DNA of 64,000 nucleotides from an uncultured Cellvibrionales bacterium (GCA_913020115.1 CAJWBQ010000002.1:124001-188000); one strand, 5' to 3'. Positions 26,558 through 37,917 are shown, counted from the stretch's first letter. Notes: generated from the sequence alone by a model not told the origin. Numbers and translations: made by a program.

Positions 26558-27886
26558 ATGTATCGAAAAAGATATGATACGCTGATCATAGGCGGCGGTA
26601 TTAGCGGGTTAACCGCCGCTTACGTATCCAGCAACCTGGGGTATCAAACGCTGCTCGTTGAACAAAGCGAAACCCTTGGCGGCAACAACAGAAGCTTCGC
26701 AAACAGTAATGGCCGCATCTTTGACTATGGACATCACGCCCTCGACGAAAATCGCTCTCACATGACAAGCAATTTTTTTAAGAGAGTACTAAAGAATCAG
26801 TATCATCGTCACACGCTATCACGCGGAATCGCTTTAGACGATTATTTATTCGATTATAACCTTCCTCTCAAAGACTGGCCCAAACCATTGGCCATGCGAT
26901 TTAAACCCACGGCCTCGCAAAGTAATCAACCACCCAACCCTACGATGGATGATCTGTCGCAGGTCTACGGAAAAGATTTTTCAGACTATTCAGTAAACAA
27001 TATCCTGGCATCCTACCCGTCCAAGCAATGGGCATTGCAGCAAGGGGAACCACCAGAAAGCCATCTTGATTACATTTATCCATGGTTCTTTCCAAGAAGT
27101 GCTGACATACAAGCTCGCGACAACGAGTGGGAACAATATCATGACCAAATGCGCTTAAAGAATACGCAAAAAATCTTGTATCCGAGCAACAATGGTTTTC
27201 AGGGGTTTACTGACGCCATTGCAAATGCTTGCCCGAGCGATTTTTGCACAATCGAAACAGATGGAAAGAAGAAATCTTTACAGTTTAATTTTTCAGACGA
27301 AAACAAACACAGCATTGATTCTATCAGCCTGCAAGGTGAAGAGATTACCTTCGATCGAATTCTTTGGTGTGCACCAATCCCTGCTCTGCTTGCGCAAACA
27401 GGCAATCCGGTAAAATTAAAGCCGCTTCAACAACTAATTCTAGGCAATTTTGAATTCAACGACGACATTGAATGTAAATACCACGAGATTCTCGTCGGCA
27501 GTCTTAATCACAAAATCAATCGCATCACCTTTCCTGGCACGTTGGCAAAATCGCACCGAAAAACCTTGCAAGTCGAATTTTATTTTCCGCAAGGTGAATT
27601 CTCAATGAGCGATGAGGAATGGAAGAGGAGCTGGCTCGAATCTTTGCACACCCTCGGAATAATAAGCAATAACAATACTATATGCTCCTACAATCTTACC
27701 AATAGCATCGCGGGGGTAGTCACAAAAGGTAACTTCCAAGAAACGTCCCAGCTATTAATGGAAAAACTTGAGAAGCTGAAAGGTAATATTCTCATGCCGT
27801 TCCCCATTATCGGCCCTGAAAATATCAACCGAATTATCCCCAACGTCATAGCCAACACGACTAAATTATTACGCGAAGGAAATTAG
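26558..27886 (+). CDS. FAD/NAD(P)-binding oxidoreductase, amine oxidase or UDP-galactopyranose mutase-like
   Basis: Flavoprotein of 442 residues. The N-terminal dinucleotide fold is clear: DTLIIGGGISGLTAAY at 7-22, followed by the acidic strand end LLVEQSETLGGNNRS, as in protoporphyrinogen-oxidase and UDP-galactopyranose-mutase folds. A FDRILWCAPIPALL segment near 265-280 resembles the later FAD contact of such enzymes. I cannot assign the reaction; ring contraction or oxidation of a sugar nucleotide are both possible. It lies between two methyltransferase genes in the same sigma-54-controlled operon. Confidence 0.75.
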   Translation: MYRKRYDTLIIGGGISGLTAAYVSSNLGYQTLLVEQSETLGGNNRSFANSNGRIFDYGHHALDENRSHMTSNFFKRVLKNQYHRHTLSRGIALDDYLFDYNLPLKDWPKPLAMRFKPTASQSNQPPNPTMDDLSQVYGKDFSDYSVNNILASYPSKQWALQQGEPPESHLDYIYPWFFPRSADIQARDNEWEQYHDQMRLKNTQKILYPSNNGFQGFTDAIANACPSDFCTIETDGKKKSLQFNFSDENKHSIDSISLQGEEITFDRILWCAPIPALLAQTGNPVKLKPLQQLILGNFEFNDDIECKYHEILVGSLNHKINRITFPGTLAKSHRKTLQVEFYFPQGEFSMSDEEWKRSWLESLHTLGIISNNNTICSYNLTNSIAGVVTKGNFQETSQLLMEKLEKLKGNILMPFPIIGPENINRIIPNVIANTTKLLREGN

Positions 27887-27888
27887 TA

Positions 27889-28608
27889 ATGGCAACATCA
27901 AAGCAAGACAGCTACTACATGGACACTGAAGGAAATGATTTCTTCGAGCGGAATTTCAAGAACAGAGACCTCCCGCAACTGCGGACATCAAAGCAGACAA
28001 TCGCTGACAACATCACCCAGTCTGGCATTGAGTTCGAAAGTTTGCTCGAATTCGGCTGTAATTATGGCGACCTGCTCAACCACTATCATAGCGCGGGGAA
28101 AAAATGCCTAGGTATTGAGGCATCATCTGACGCAATCGAATTTGGGTTAGATAAGTATCAAAATACGTTCCCCATAGAACATGGGACAATTTGTGAGAAC
28201 ACCCTTTCTCAGAACACAGACAAGGTCGAAAAGTTCGACTTGATTTTAATTGACGATGTATTCGGATGGGTGTCCCGAGAAACCATTCTGCAGTCAATTG
28301 CAAACATCGACAAATTATTAAACGAAAACGGATTCATCTACATTCGAGATTTCCTCCCGAACAAACGAGTGAAAAACAAAAATCATCACGTTAAGGACAC
28401 TGACATATACAATTTTAAAGTTCCAGCGTCACACGCCAAGATATTTCTGGCAACCGGCTGCTACGAAACTTACTGGCAAACCAACTATTACGACAATATC
28501 GGCATGTCCACAGACTATAAATGCGATAACAAATTCAACTATCGCTGGACTGATATCATTCTACAAAAATCGACTACCGGCTATTTCGATGAGAGTATGC
28601 GCTCCTAA
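27889..28608 (+). CDS. SAM-dependent methyltransferase, possibly pseudaminic-acid associated
   Basis: A 239-residue methyltransferase with motif I LLEFGCNYGDLL (52-63), an acidic second motif GIEASSDAIEFG and FDLILIDDVFGWVS. The N-terminal DTEGNDFFERNF and the FGCNYG motif are reminiscent of the family called pseudaminic-acid-biosynthesis-associated methylases, but the match is by eye only. It closes the three-gene cassette and ends 15 bases from the convergent deacetylase gene. Confidence 0.75.
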   Translation: MATSKQDSYYMDTEGNDFFERNFKNRDLPQLRTSKQTIADNITQSGIEFESLLEFGCNYGDLLNHYHSAGKKCLGIEASSDAIEFGLDKYQNTFPIEHGTICENTLSQNTDKVEKFDLILIDDVFGWVSRETILQSIANIDKLLNENGFIYIRDFLPNKRVKNKNHHVKDTDIYNFKVPASHAKIFLATGCYETYWQTNYYDNIGMSTDYKCDNKFNYRWTDIILQKSTTGYFDESMRS

Positions 28609-28623
28609 CAGGTGAGTAATGCG

Positions 28624-29292
28624 CTACTCTATTCTGTAAACAGTTTTAAACGCTTCCGCGGCGTCAAACCCGACGGTTGCGCCTCTGTATTGGGCTAAAT
28701 TTTCAAGGGCCTGATAACTTCTGGCATGAGGATAGTCTCTCATCTCTTCATCATAACAATGAAGGGCTTCCAATTTTTTCTCCATAGTTGTACTGATATC
28801 AATATACAAATCTGGAAAAAAGCACTTACTTTGCTGAAAACGCCATTCAGTGGAGGATAACACTTCCATCATGCGCACTTCTTTCACAGACTTCCCAGGC
28901 ATTGGACGACAAGCGGTCGTCACTGCCTCAGATACTCTACGATGATCCACGTTAAGGTCTTCACAAAAATGCGTGTATACAAGCGTTGGTAGAAAGGAAG
29001 CCACTAAAGCCTCTATTGTCTGAGTAAGATCTAAAATACTGATAGTGTCAAAACTGTTATCTGGAAAACTAAAAAAGTGTAGATTACTGACATCCAGCAC
29101 CGAGGCGGCTGCCTCAGCGGCGTCTCTACGTACTTGCACCTCATCGCCCTGAATCCCCCTAGACGAAACGCCATCCGACAAGATTGCAATTTCAACGATA
29201 TCGCCTTCAGCCCGGTGTCTTGCAATTGCGCCACCGCAACCCAAGACTTCATCATCTGCATGAGCAACTACCACCAGCACCCGCTTATTCAT
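28624..29292 (-). CDS. PIG-L family deacetylase
   Basis: Zinc-dependent N-deacetylase of the PIG-L/LmbE family, 222 residues. The first metal motif is AHADDEVLGCGG (10-21; H11, D13, D14, with Ala instead of the usual Pro). The second is THFCEDLNVDHRRV, matching the HxxDxNxDH pattern. It is the last gene of the ten-gene nonulosonate operon and overlaps pseI by 8 bases. It probably removes an acyl group from an amino sugar or nonulosonate, freeing an amine for another substituent. Confidence 0.85.
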   Translation of the reverse strand: MNKRVLVVVAHADDEVLGCGGAIARHRAEGDIVEIAILSDGVSSRGIQGDEVQVRRDAAEAAASVLDVSNLHFFSFPDNSFDTISILDLTQTIEALVASFLPTLVYTHFCEDLNVDHRRVSEAVTTACRPMPGKSVKEVRMMEVLSSTEWRFQQSKCFFPDLYIDISTTMEKKLEALHCYDEEMRDYPHARSYQALENLAQYRGATVGFDAAEAFKTVYRIE

Positions 29293-30355
29293 CGAAAAGC
29301 TCCCATTGAATGGCGGTGCCCGCAGAAATTTTCCCCTTAGCTATTTTCCCAAGAATCTGAGGCAAATATTTTGGAGGCAAGCCGTAGCCAGGTCGAATTT
29401 TACGAATATTTTCTGGCGTAAGGGCTTCTCCCGCTGCAATATCTTTCACCGCGTATAACGATCGTCTAAATTTGAGACTGGCCTCCTCAGCCGGCTTTCT
29501 CTCATATCCCGCAGTCCCGAGTGCCTGCCAAACCAACTTTGATTGCTCACAGAGGCTTCGCAGTTCATTCGGCTCTAGAGAAAATGTGGAATCGGGGCCT
29601 TTATCGGCCCTACTTAGGGTAAAATGCTTCTCAATCATTGCCGCGCCAAGCGCCACACCAGCAAGCGAGGTAGTCGTCCCTAAGCTGTGGTCAGACAAAC
29701 CGGCAACCACGCCGAATTTCTGCGCCAGATCGTCGATGGTCCTTAAATTTGACTCTTCAACCGGTGCTGGATAGCTACTAATACAGTGCAGCAACACAAG
29801 ATCTTTGCAACCACCTGAACGTGCTACATCAACCGCTTCAGATATCTCTTCTAGGTTCGCCATGCCTGTCGATATAACCATCGGCTTCTTTGTCTCTGCA
29901 ACTCTCTTGATCAAGGCCAAATCAATCGCCTCGAACGAGGCAATTTTATACGCGGGCACATTTAGATCTTCCAAAAGGTCCACAGCGGATTCATCAAACG
30001 GTGTACTAAAACAGGTTATATCGAGCGCTCTAGCCTTGTCGAATAAGGGCTTTTGCCACTCAAACGGTGTCTGTGCCTCCTGATACAATTCAAACAGCGT
30101 ATAACCGTCCCACAAGCCTCCCTCCACCATGAAATCTGGCTTATCACATTCAATCGTCATGGTTTCAGGTGTATAAGTTTGCAACTTGATCGCGTCGGCG
30201 CCCGCCTTTTTTGCAGCCTCCATTGTTGCAAACGCTCGTTCAATATTGCCGTTATGATTTGCAGACAGCTCCGCTACAATATATGGCGGATAGTCAATTC
30301 CTATTGCTCGGCCTGAAATGAATATATTTTTATTCTTCACAATTTCCCCCGCCAT
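29285..30355 (-). CDS. pseI: Pseudaminic acid synthase PseI (NeuB family)
   Basis: Condenses phosphoenolpyruvate with the hexose released by PseG to give the nine-carbon acid. It has 356 residues. The NeuB TIM-barrel part contains VAELSANHNGN (28-38), ADAIKLQTYTPETM, STPFDESAVDLLE and SDHSLG. An antifreeze-like SAF domain closes the protein (about 290-350, RRSLYAVKDIAAGEALT). The motif set is closer to PseI than to sialic or legionaminic synthases in my judgement. It overlaps its upstream neighbour by 26 bases. Confidence 0.9.
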   Translation of the reverse strand: MAGEIVKNKNIFISGRAIGIDYPPYIVAELSANHNGNIERAFATMEAAKKAGADAIKLQTYTPETMTIECDKPDFMVEGGLWDGYTLFELYQEAQTPFEWQKPLFDKARALDITCFSTPFDESAVDLLEDLNVPAYKIASFEAIDLALIKRVAETKKPMVISTGMANLEEISEAVDVARSGGCKDLVLLHCISSYPAPVEESNLRTIDDLAQKFGVVAGLSDHSLGTTTSLAGVALGAAMIEKHFTLSRADKGPDSTFSLEPNELRSLCEQSKLVWQALGTAGYERKPAEEASLKFRRSLYAVKDIAAGEALTPENIRKIRPGYGLPPKYLPQILGKIAKGKISAGTAIQWELFDE

Positions 30356-31070
30356 CTTTCGGCGTCTTTGAAATAGTCACCGATGCTTCAATAACATCAC
30401 CAACATGATTTGCATTGTTAAACTTAATCTCCCATTGCCCCCATTGAATGATTGCAGGAGGATAAGTATTGGCGTCAAGCATACGAATATGATCATAGAG
30501 CGCCGCAAGCTCACCGTTCTTAGGCATAACACTCTGCTCAGGCTTGCGACGAACAAACTCAACAATCTCGCCGGTTTGCGGCTGAGGCTTGGGCTTATTC
30601 GAAATTAACCAGCGAATTTGTGTGTACACTAATTTGGCCATTTCAGTGTATATCTGCTGCGCACTGCCTGCCAGAGACATTTCATGTTTACAATATACGG
30701 GCCCTGCGTCCAGATCTGCCACCATTCGCAAGGCGCTCAACTTAGTATCTTTATGCCCACGTACAATCAAGTTCTGTAAGGGGCTTCCGCCACGACCGTA
30801 GGGAACATCCGCCATATGAAAGCAAACACACTCATATTCATTTAAAATGGCATCGGGCACTTTCCACGACCAATGAGGGAAGAATATATAACGGGGGTTA
30901 ATGGCACGCAATGCATCCAATGTGAGCGCTTCCGGCGACTCTATAAGACTCCAATTACCGGGTAGCTCGTCAGAATAACGGGCGTAGGCTTCTAGGTTCC
31001 ACGGCTTTATAGTTGCCACGACATATCGACAATCTGAATCTCCCAAAAAGATATCCCCTTCAGTCTTCAT
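30330..31070 (-). CDS. Formyltransferase-family protein B
   Basis: A 246-residue protein with the folate-dependent formyltransferase fold: FHMADVPYGRGGSPLQNLI and later LDAGPVYCK correspond to the active-site His and Asp regions of methionyl-tRNA formyltransferase. H85 and D121 are in place, but the usual Asn two residues before the His is Cys83. Two such genes lie side by side in this operon and no GNAT-type PseH is present, so an N-formyl substituent on the nonulosonate is a reasonable idea; known precedents include 7-N-formyl pseudaminic acids in Pseudomonas. Overlap with the next gene upstream is 4 bases. Confidence 0.75.
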   Translation of the reverse strand: MKTEGDIFLGDSDCRYVVATIKPWNLEAYARYSDELPGNWSLIESPEALTLDALRAINPRYIFFPHWSWKVPDAILNEYECVCFHMADVPYGRGGSPLQNLIVRGHKDTKLSALRMVADLDAGPVYCKHEMSLAGSAQQIYTEMAKLVYTQIRWLISNKPKPQPQTGEIVEFVRRKPEQSVMPKNGELAALYDHIRMLDANTYPPAIIQWGQWEIKFNNANHVGDVIEASVTISKTPKDGGGNCEE

Positions 31071-31732
31071 TCAATTTTCTCGATTTTGAGCTGATACTTG
31101 TGGCCCTGAAAAGAAAAAAAAGCGGGGTATCGATCATTATCAACTACTCGCAGTAAGGGCATCTGCGCTTCGATCGATAGTGATATATCTAATTCGCTGT
31201 CTTTTGAGCTTCGCCGCCGATAGATGCTGCCATTGCCAGTTTGATGCTCTGCATCAGCTATATCAACACGCTGATCACTCCCGTACTGCTCCAAAAAACG
31301 TAGGCACATTTGTAGAGTTTTCGCACCTTGAATTTCACGCCATTCGTTTGACAACTCATGTCCATCTAGAACAATTTTATCCTGATAGTAAATAATACCC
31401 GCATCAACAGCCTCTTCAGCTTCGATCAAGCACACCGGAATTTCAGATTTTCCTTCCAGTATTTGCCAAGTCATGGGCGAAAAGCCTTTACCCTCTGGCA
31501 AGGCACTTTCATGAACCACTAGATTGAATTGATTACGTGTCAAAATTCTTGAGGGGACGAGTTTGGTACACCCCAAAAGAAAGCAGGCGAACCCTTCTTC
31601 AATTTCATCGGCAGAACGAATAAGTGACGCCTCGAATTTTAGTGATTCTGCCTTGACTAGTAAGCGTTCTGCCCATGGTAAGATCCAACTATCATTGTCT
31701 ACCAAAATACTGATATTTTTTACTTGGCTCAT
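31067..31732 (-). CDS. Formyltransferase-family protein A
   Basis: A 221-residue protein with a formyltransferase-like active-site segment, VVHESALPEGKGFSPMTW, and VDAGIIYYQ carrying the expected Asp (H74, D110). The Asn of the N-x-H motif is replaced (V72). The N-terminal part (about 1-60) is shorter than in tRNA formyltransferases. The first gene-level neighbours are pseG (4-base overlap) and formyltransferase B (4-base overlap). It may act with protein B or one of them may be non-catalytic. Confidence 0.72.
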   Translation of the reverse strand: MSQVKNISILVDNDSWILPWAERLLVKAESLKFEASLIRSADEIEEGFACFLLGCTKLVPSRILTRNQFNLVVHESALPEGKGFSPMTWQILEGKSEIPVCLIEAEEAVDAGIIYYQDKIVLDGHELSNEWREIQGAKTLQMCLRFLEQYGSDQRVDIADAEHQTGNGSIYRRRSSKDSELDISLSIEAQMPLLRVVDNDRYPAFFSFQGHKYQLKIEKIE

Positions 31733-32823
31733 ACTCCGTCCCCAATCAGCGACTTCACAACCCGATCTACCCCTCGACCATCACAGATAGAAAATGCCGA
31801 CCTTTTGATGGGCTCCAGCAGGTGTGGATTAGCGTCAAACTTTTCTATAAGAGAGCACAAGTCCAATAGCGATTGCGCTTCAACTTTTCCCAGATTAATT
31901 ACAGCACCTTTTGCCGCTAGATTGCTAGCAATCAAGGTCTGATTTTCAGCTGTTGTAAACAGCACAGAGGGTAAACCAAGACAACAACGCTCCCACGAGG
32001 TACTACCCGCCGCTCCTACTGCCAAGTCATGAACTAGAATTTCAGACGCCACATCTTCTATGCCCGTTTTCAGCTCCCCTCCAACATCCTGAACCAGCAG
32101 CCTAATGTCTTCAAGGTAAGGCGCTACGGCGGACAGCACGACGGTAATTTTGAGAGAATGTTGATTGATCTGATCGCCAATGGCGCGCAACACCTTTCCA
32201 GTAGCATTGTCTGGATCAGTACCGCCCATCATAATTAATATTCGCGTAAAGCTTTTATTGTGTGGCTTTGCTAAGGCTTCTGCTCGCCGTATTGAGAATT
32301 GTGGTCTCAGCATAGCGTACTCGCTTCCAACGAGTAAGTTGGCGCTGGCAGAGACCAGACCTTGGTAGGCTTCTGCGCCGCGACCGACGGTTTGGTCTAT
32401 GAGAACATCGCAGTCGTGAGGCCGATCAGCCAAATCATCAATCACCGCTAACTTCCCAACAAACTGCCGGCATCTCTGCTCCCAAACATGGGCGATCGCG
32501 TAGTGATCCACAACCAATAAATCATACTGCCCTATCTGCAATAATTCCGAGGTTTGCGCGCAGTCCTTAGACTGACTACCACCGAGCCAGTCGGAATGAA
32601 GGGTAGTGTTTTCCGAAGAGTCTAGCTCTTCGTCAACAGGCATCAAATAGCAATCAAAACCTCGAGCCTCAATTTGATACTGGCCGTGCCCAATATGCAG
32701 CTTACACAAAAAATCACAATGCCAACCCTTAGTCCTTAAGGCATCTGCCAAGGTCAGGCAGCGCATCATGTGGCCATGCCCCATAATCTGAGAGGCGTCA
32801 GCTCTAAAAAGTGCCTTTGGCAT
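31729..32823 (-). CDS. pseG: UDP-2,4-diacetamido-2,4,6-trideoxy-altropyranose hydrolase PseG
   Basis: Removes UDP from the bacillosamine-like intermediate before condensation by PseI. It has 364 residues with a GT-B (MurG-like) fold. The N-terminal FRADASQIMGHGHMMRCL carries the conserved His pair (H16, H18), and MMGGTDPDNAT and AAGSTSWERCCLGLP belong to the C-terminal nucleotide-binding half. It abuts the aminotransferase gene directly. Confidence 0.9.
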   Translation of the reverse strand: MPKALFRADASQIMGHGHMMRCLTLADALRTKGWHCDFLCKLHIGHGQYQIEARGFDCYLMPVDEELDSSENTTLHSDWLGGSQSKDCAQTSELLQIGQYDLLVVDHYAIAHVWEQRCRQFVGKLAVIDDLADRPHDCDVLIDQTVGRGAEAYQGLVSASANLLVGSEYAMLRPQFSIRRAEALAKPHNKSFTRILIMMGGTDPDNATGKVLRAIGDQINQHSLKITVVLSAVAPYLEDIRLLVQDVGGELKTGIEDVASEILVHDLAVGAAGSTSWERCCLGLPSVLFTTAENQTLIASNLAAKGAVINLGKVEAQSLLDLCSLIEKFDANPHLLEPIKRSAFSICDGRGVDRVVKSLIGDGV

Positions 32824-34110
32824 TTATCGAACCTTAAAAACAGGCTTAATCAATTCGCCTTTTAGTAAACTTTCTGTATTGCCGGCCCGTAGAGATTGGG
32901 CAATTTTCGAAAACACGTGATCATAAGCCTTCACAATCTGAGCGATTGCATCCTCATCATGCGCAAGCGATATGTTGTGAGACCCCATTGTTAGCACTCC
33001 TCGCTCGGCCAGTTCTTGAATCAATAGAGATTTTAACAACAAGGTATCAGCTCCAGGCGCAAGTCCAATATCCATAATCTTCCAACTAGGGTGACCAACT
33101 AAACGAAACCAAGAGTCTACTCCATGCCTCTCTGCTAGTTCAGTAACAGCATCAGCTAATGCCTGACCTCGACGAGCGAGAATCGCCGGCACACTTAGCT
33201 TAACAATTTTATCTAAAACCGCACTAGCTGCGGCCAGCGACAAGGCTTCGCCGCCAAAGGTACCGGAAAAAAATATCGTATCCATCATCGCCATTATTTC
33301 GCTTCGACCAACAACAGCAGACAAGGGATAACCATTCGCCATACCCTTTCCAAACGTTGCTAAGTCTGGCGTCACATCGAAAAAAGCTTGCGCCCCACCC
33401 TCATGAAATCGAAAGCCAGTAATCATTTCGTCGAAAATCAACAGCGCCCCTCGAGCGCTGCACAATTCTCTAACCCCTTCTAGAAACCCTGGGCTAGGGA
33501 ATTGACTACTCATCGGCTCCATCATGACCGCTGCAACCTGGCCGGAAAATTGATCGAACAATGCCTCCAAGGAATCCAAGTCATTGAACGCAAATGAATG
33601 AGTGAGCGCTTTCACACTCTCAGGAACACCGGCATCACGAGTTGTAGAACCTATGTACCAGTCTTGCCAGCCATGATAACCACACACAAGAACGTGTTCG
33701 CGATCAGTGTATGCTCTCGCCATGCGGACGGCAGCCGAAGTCACGTCGCTGCCATTTTTTCCAAACCGAACTTGCTCTGCACAGGGAATGAGCTGCACAA
33801 GCTTTTCTGCCACAAGCGCTTCTAAACGGGTGGGCAGCGACATAGTGACACCTAAGCGCATCTGATTGAGTACGGCGACATCAACATCCGCGTCTTGATA
33901 ACCAAGACTAATACTTAGTAGGCCACTGACCAAATCAATGTAACTGTTGCCATCTATATCAGTAATCACGCAGCCCTCTGCGGACGCTGCGTAAAGAGGC
34001 GCGGCACCCAGTGGCACACTGTATTTGGACTTACTGAAGGTTTGTGAACCAAGCGGTATAACTTTTTCCGCCCGACTTAACCAATCAACTGAGTTCTGGT
34101 ACTGATCCAT
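32824..34110 (-). CDS. Class III aminotransferase, glutamate-1-semialdehyde aminomutase-like
   Basis: PLP enzyme of 428 residues when started at ATG 34110; a GTG two codons earlier is also possible. The PLP lysine is K255 in ATFGKGMANGYPLS, and DEMITGF near 227-233 is the cofactor-binding Asp motif. It is of the HemL fold type but sits inside a sugar operon, overlapping the cytidylyltransferase gene by 26 bases, so a role in haem synthesis is unlikely. It probably adds an amino group to a side-chain or sugar precursor of the flagellin glycan. Confidence 0.82.
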   Translation of the reverse strand: MDQYQNSVDWLSRAEKVIPLGSQTFSKSKYSVPLGAAPLYAASAEGCVITDIDGNSYIDLVSGLLSISLGYQDADVDVAVLNQMRLGVTMSLPTRLEALVAEKLVQLIPCAEQVRFGKNGSDVTSAAVRMARAYTDREHVLVCGYHGWQDWYIGSTTRDAGVPESVKALTHSFAFNDLDSLEALFDQFSGQVAAVMMEPMSSQFPSPGFLEGVRELCSARGALLIFDEMITGFRFHEGGAQAFFDVTPDLATFGKGMANGYPLSAVVGRSEIMAMMDTIFFSGTFGGEALSLAAASAVLDKIVKLSVPAILARRGQALADAVTELAERHGVDSWFRLVGHPSWKIMDIGLAPGADTLLLKSLLIQELAERGVLTMGSHNISLAHDEDAIAQIVKAYDHVFSKIAQSLRAGNTESLLKGELIKPVFKVR

Positions 34111-34879
34111 TGTCACTGACAATTACCTTCCTATCTTCCTGAATCGATTTAAGCAAACCTTCATTATGAACAAACCCTTGATTGATAGAGACCAGCTCAG
34201 GCTTTTTCTCCATTAAGGCCAATACCTCGCGGTAACCAAACTGAGCGTTATTAGGGTGAAGGTTTTCAATGATCTTCGTTACAAGCTCGAAATCCTCCGG
34301 ATAATCTATAGTCCAGCGTTGATGCCCCTGCCCTTTAATGAAATCGGAGTTTCCACAGCGAAAATTTTGCTCTGGCTCCCTTAGAAAAGGCGTAACATGT
34401 TCGCGCTCAGAATGTTTGTCAGCATTTTTTGCGGCCATTTCTAAGGCGCGTGCGCTCATCACTTCGACGTCAAGTCCGTCGGGAACCCCTCTATTTAAAA
34501 AATTACAGCTGTAGTCGTTTTCTTCCCGTATATGTAAATCGACAAGCTCATCTATAATTTCAGGGTCACTCAAGGGACAGTCTGCCGTAATACGGACGAT
34601 ATGGGAGGCAGGAAATTGCTGAAAAGCACACCAAAAACGTCCCAACACGTCTTCCAAAGTGCCCCTAAAACAAGACACTCCTCTCGCTTTGCAAAACGCA
34701 TCTATAGCATCGTCGGAAGAGTGCAGACTGGTCAGAACGACCACCTTATCGACACTTGCAGCTTTCGAAACCCGATCCACAAGATATGCCAATAAGGGTT
34801 CTCCCATTACTTCCATCAATACCTTACCGGGTAGCCTACTGGAACTCATTCTGGCCTGAATAAACACATTAACTGACAC
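34085..34879 (-). CDS. SpsF-type cytidylyltransferase
   Basis: Nucleotidyltransferase of 264 residues. The start FIQARMSSSRLPGKVL (6-21) is the nucleotide-binding loop of the SpsF/spore-coat type, not the IPARGGSKR loop of classical PseF or NeuA. ITADCPLSDPEII supplies the metal-binding Asp. It is the only CTP-type activating enzyme in the operon and so most likely makes the CMP-nonulosonate, the step done by PseF in Campylobacter. It overlaps its upstream neighbour by 11 bases. Confidence 0.82.
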   Translation of the reverse strand: MSVNVFIQARMSSSRLPGKVLMEVMGEPLLAYLVDRVSKAASVDKVVVLTSLHSSDDAIDAFCKARGVSCFRGTLEDVLGRFWCAFQQFPASHIVRITADCPLSDPEIIDELVDLHIREENDYSCNFLNRGVPDGLDVEVMSARALEMAAKNADKHSEREHVTPFLREPEQNFRCGNSDFIKGQGHQRWTIDYPEDFELVTKIIENLHPNNAQFGYREVLALMEKKPELVSINQGFVHNEGLLKSIQEDRKVIVSDNGSVPELS

Positions 34880-35753
34880 TTTTAAGTTTCCACAATGACG
34901 GTGTAATCAAGTACTCATCCTCACAGCGTAATTTTCTACAGTCGATGGTGTGCGTTGGCTGCTGCCACGCTCTGTCAATATCGGTCCACTCGGCAACACT
35001 GTTTACCCCCACCAGTACTTGCTGTACAGGCAACCGACGGACAAAACCTAAAGCCAATTCCAGTGGTGTGAGTTGACACTCTACGCAAGTGAGAGCAACT
35101 CGCTCTAAACAATGACGAGCTTGTTCATTCATTTTAATACGAGCATTGTTAGGCGCAAGTAATAAACCTTGTAAAAAAACACTTCGAGCTTGCACTTTGA
35201 TTTCGTGGGCCACCAGCCAATCAATAAACCCAGAAACCTGAGCCCTTTGATCCAACAAATTTACTGGCAGCTGCACCCAGTCTAGCCAAGCGAGGTGTTT
35301 TTCCCAATCTTCAACTTGGGACGCATGGTAAATTGACACCCCCACCTCACTGATCTCGTCTCGCCGCTTTGCAGACAACAGCCAATCGACGATCAAAGCA
35401 ATATCCGGATGATTAAGCAAGGAGGCCTGATGGAGTAAAAATAGCTCTACCTTTTTACCCTTTAGGTTTTGCAAAGAGCAATCCAAAGAACGCTGAAGCT
35501 CAGCCAAAATCAACTCGATGCTGGAATTTACATCGACATGTGCCGATTTTGTGCACACTTTACAAGGTTTATTGAAAACCCCTACTAGGGACTCGCTATC
35601 ACCATAGGCCGGCGCAGTATCCAAGTACCGGCCACCACTTTCATGGTAGGCATCAAGAATATTGAGCGCCTGCTGAGAGCTTGGCTGCCCACCCGTATTG
35701 GTAGCTCCATAGGCCATTCCCAGCTGCACAGTACCTAGCACCAACTCGGTCAT
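34869..35753 (-). CDS. Aldo/keto reductase family protein
   Basis: NAD(P)H-dependent oxidoreductase of 294 residues. The start at 35753 (MTELVLGTVQLGMAYG) follows GGAGGG; a longer frame would run into pseC. The catalytic pair D45 and Y50 lies in YLDTAPAYGDSE and the later ELFLLHQ provides the His region. Members of this family recur in flagellar sugar operons with unknown substrate. It lies 14 bases after pseC. Confidence 0.82.
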   Translation of the reverse strand: MTELVLGTVQLGMAYGATNTGGQPSSQQALNILDAYHESGGRYLDTAPAYGDSESLVGVFNKPCKVCTKSAHVDVNSSIELILAELQRSLDCSLQNLKGKKVELFLLHQASLLNHPDIALIVDWLLSAKRRDEISEVGVSIYHASQVEDWEKHLAWLDWVQLPVNLLDQRAQVSGFIDWLVAHEIKVQARSVFLQGLLLAPNNARIKMNEQARHCLERVALTCVECQLTPLELALGFVRRLPVQQVLVGVNSVAEWTDIDRAWQQPTHTIDCRKLRCEDEYLITPSLWKLKSVS

Positions 35754-35767
35754 AGAACCCTCCAAGC

Positions 35768-37917
<2,150 letters not shown>

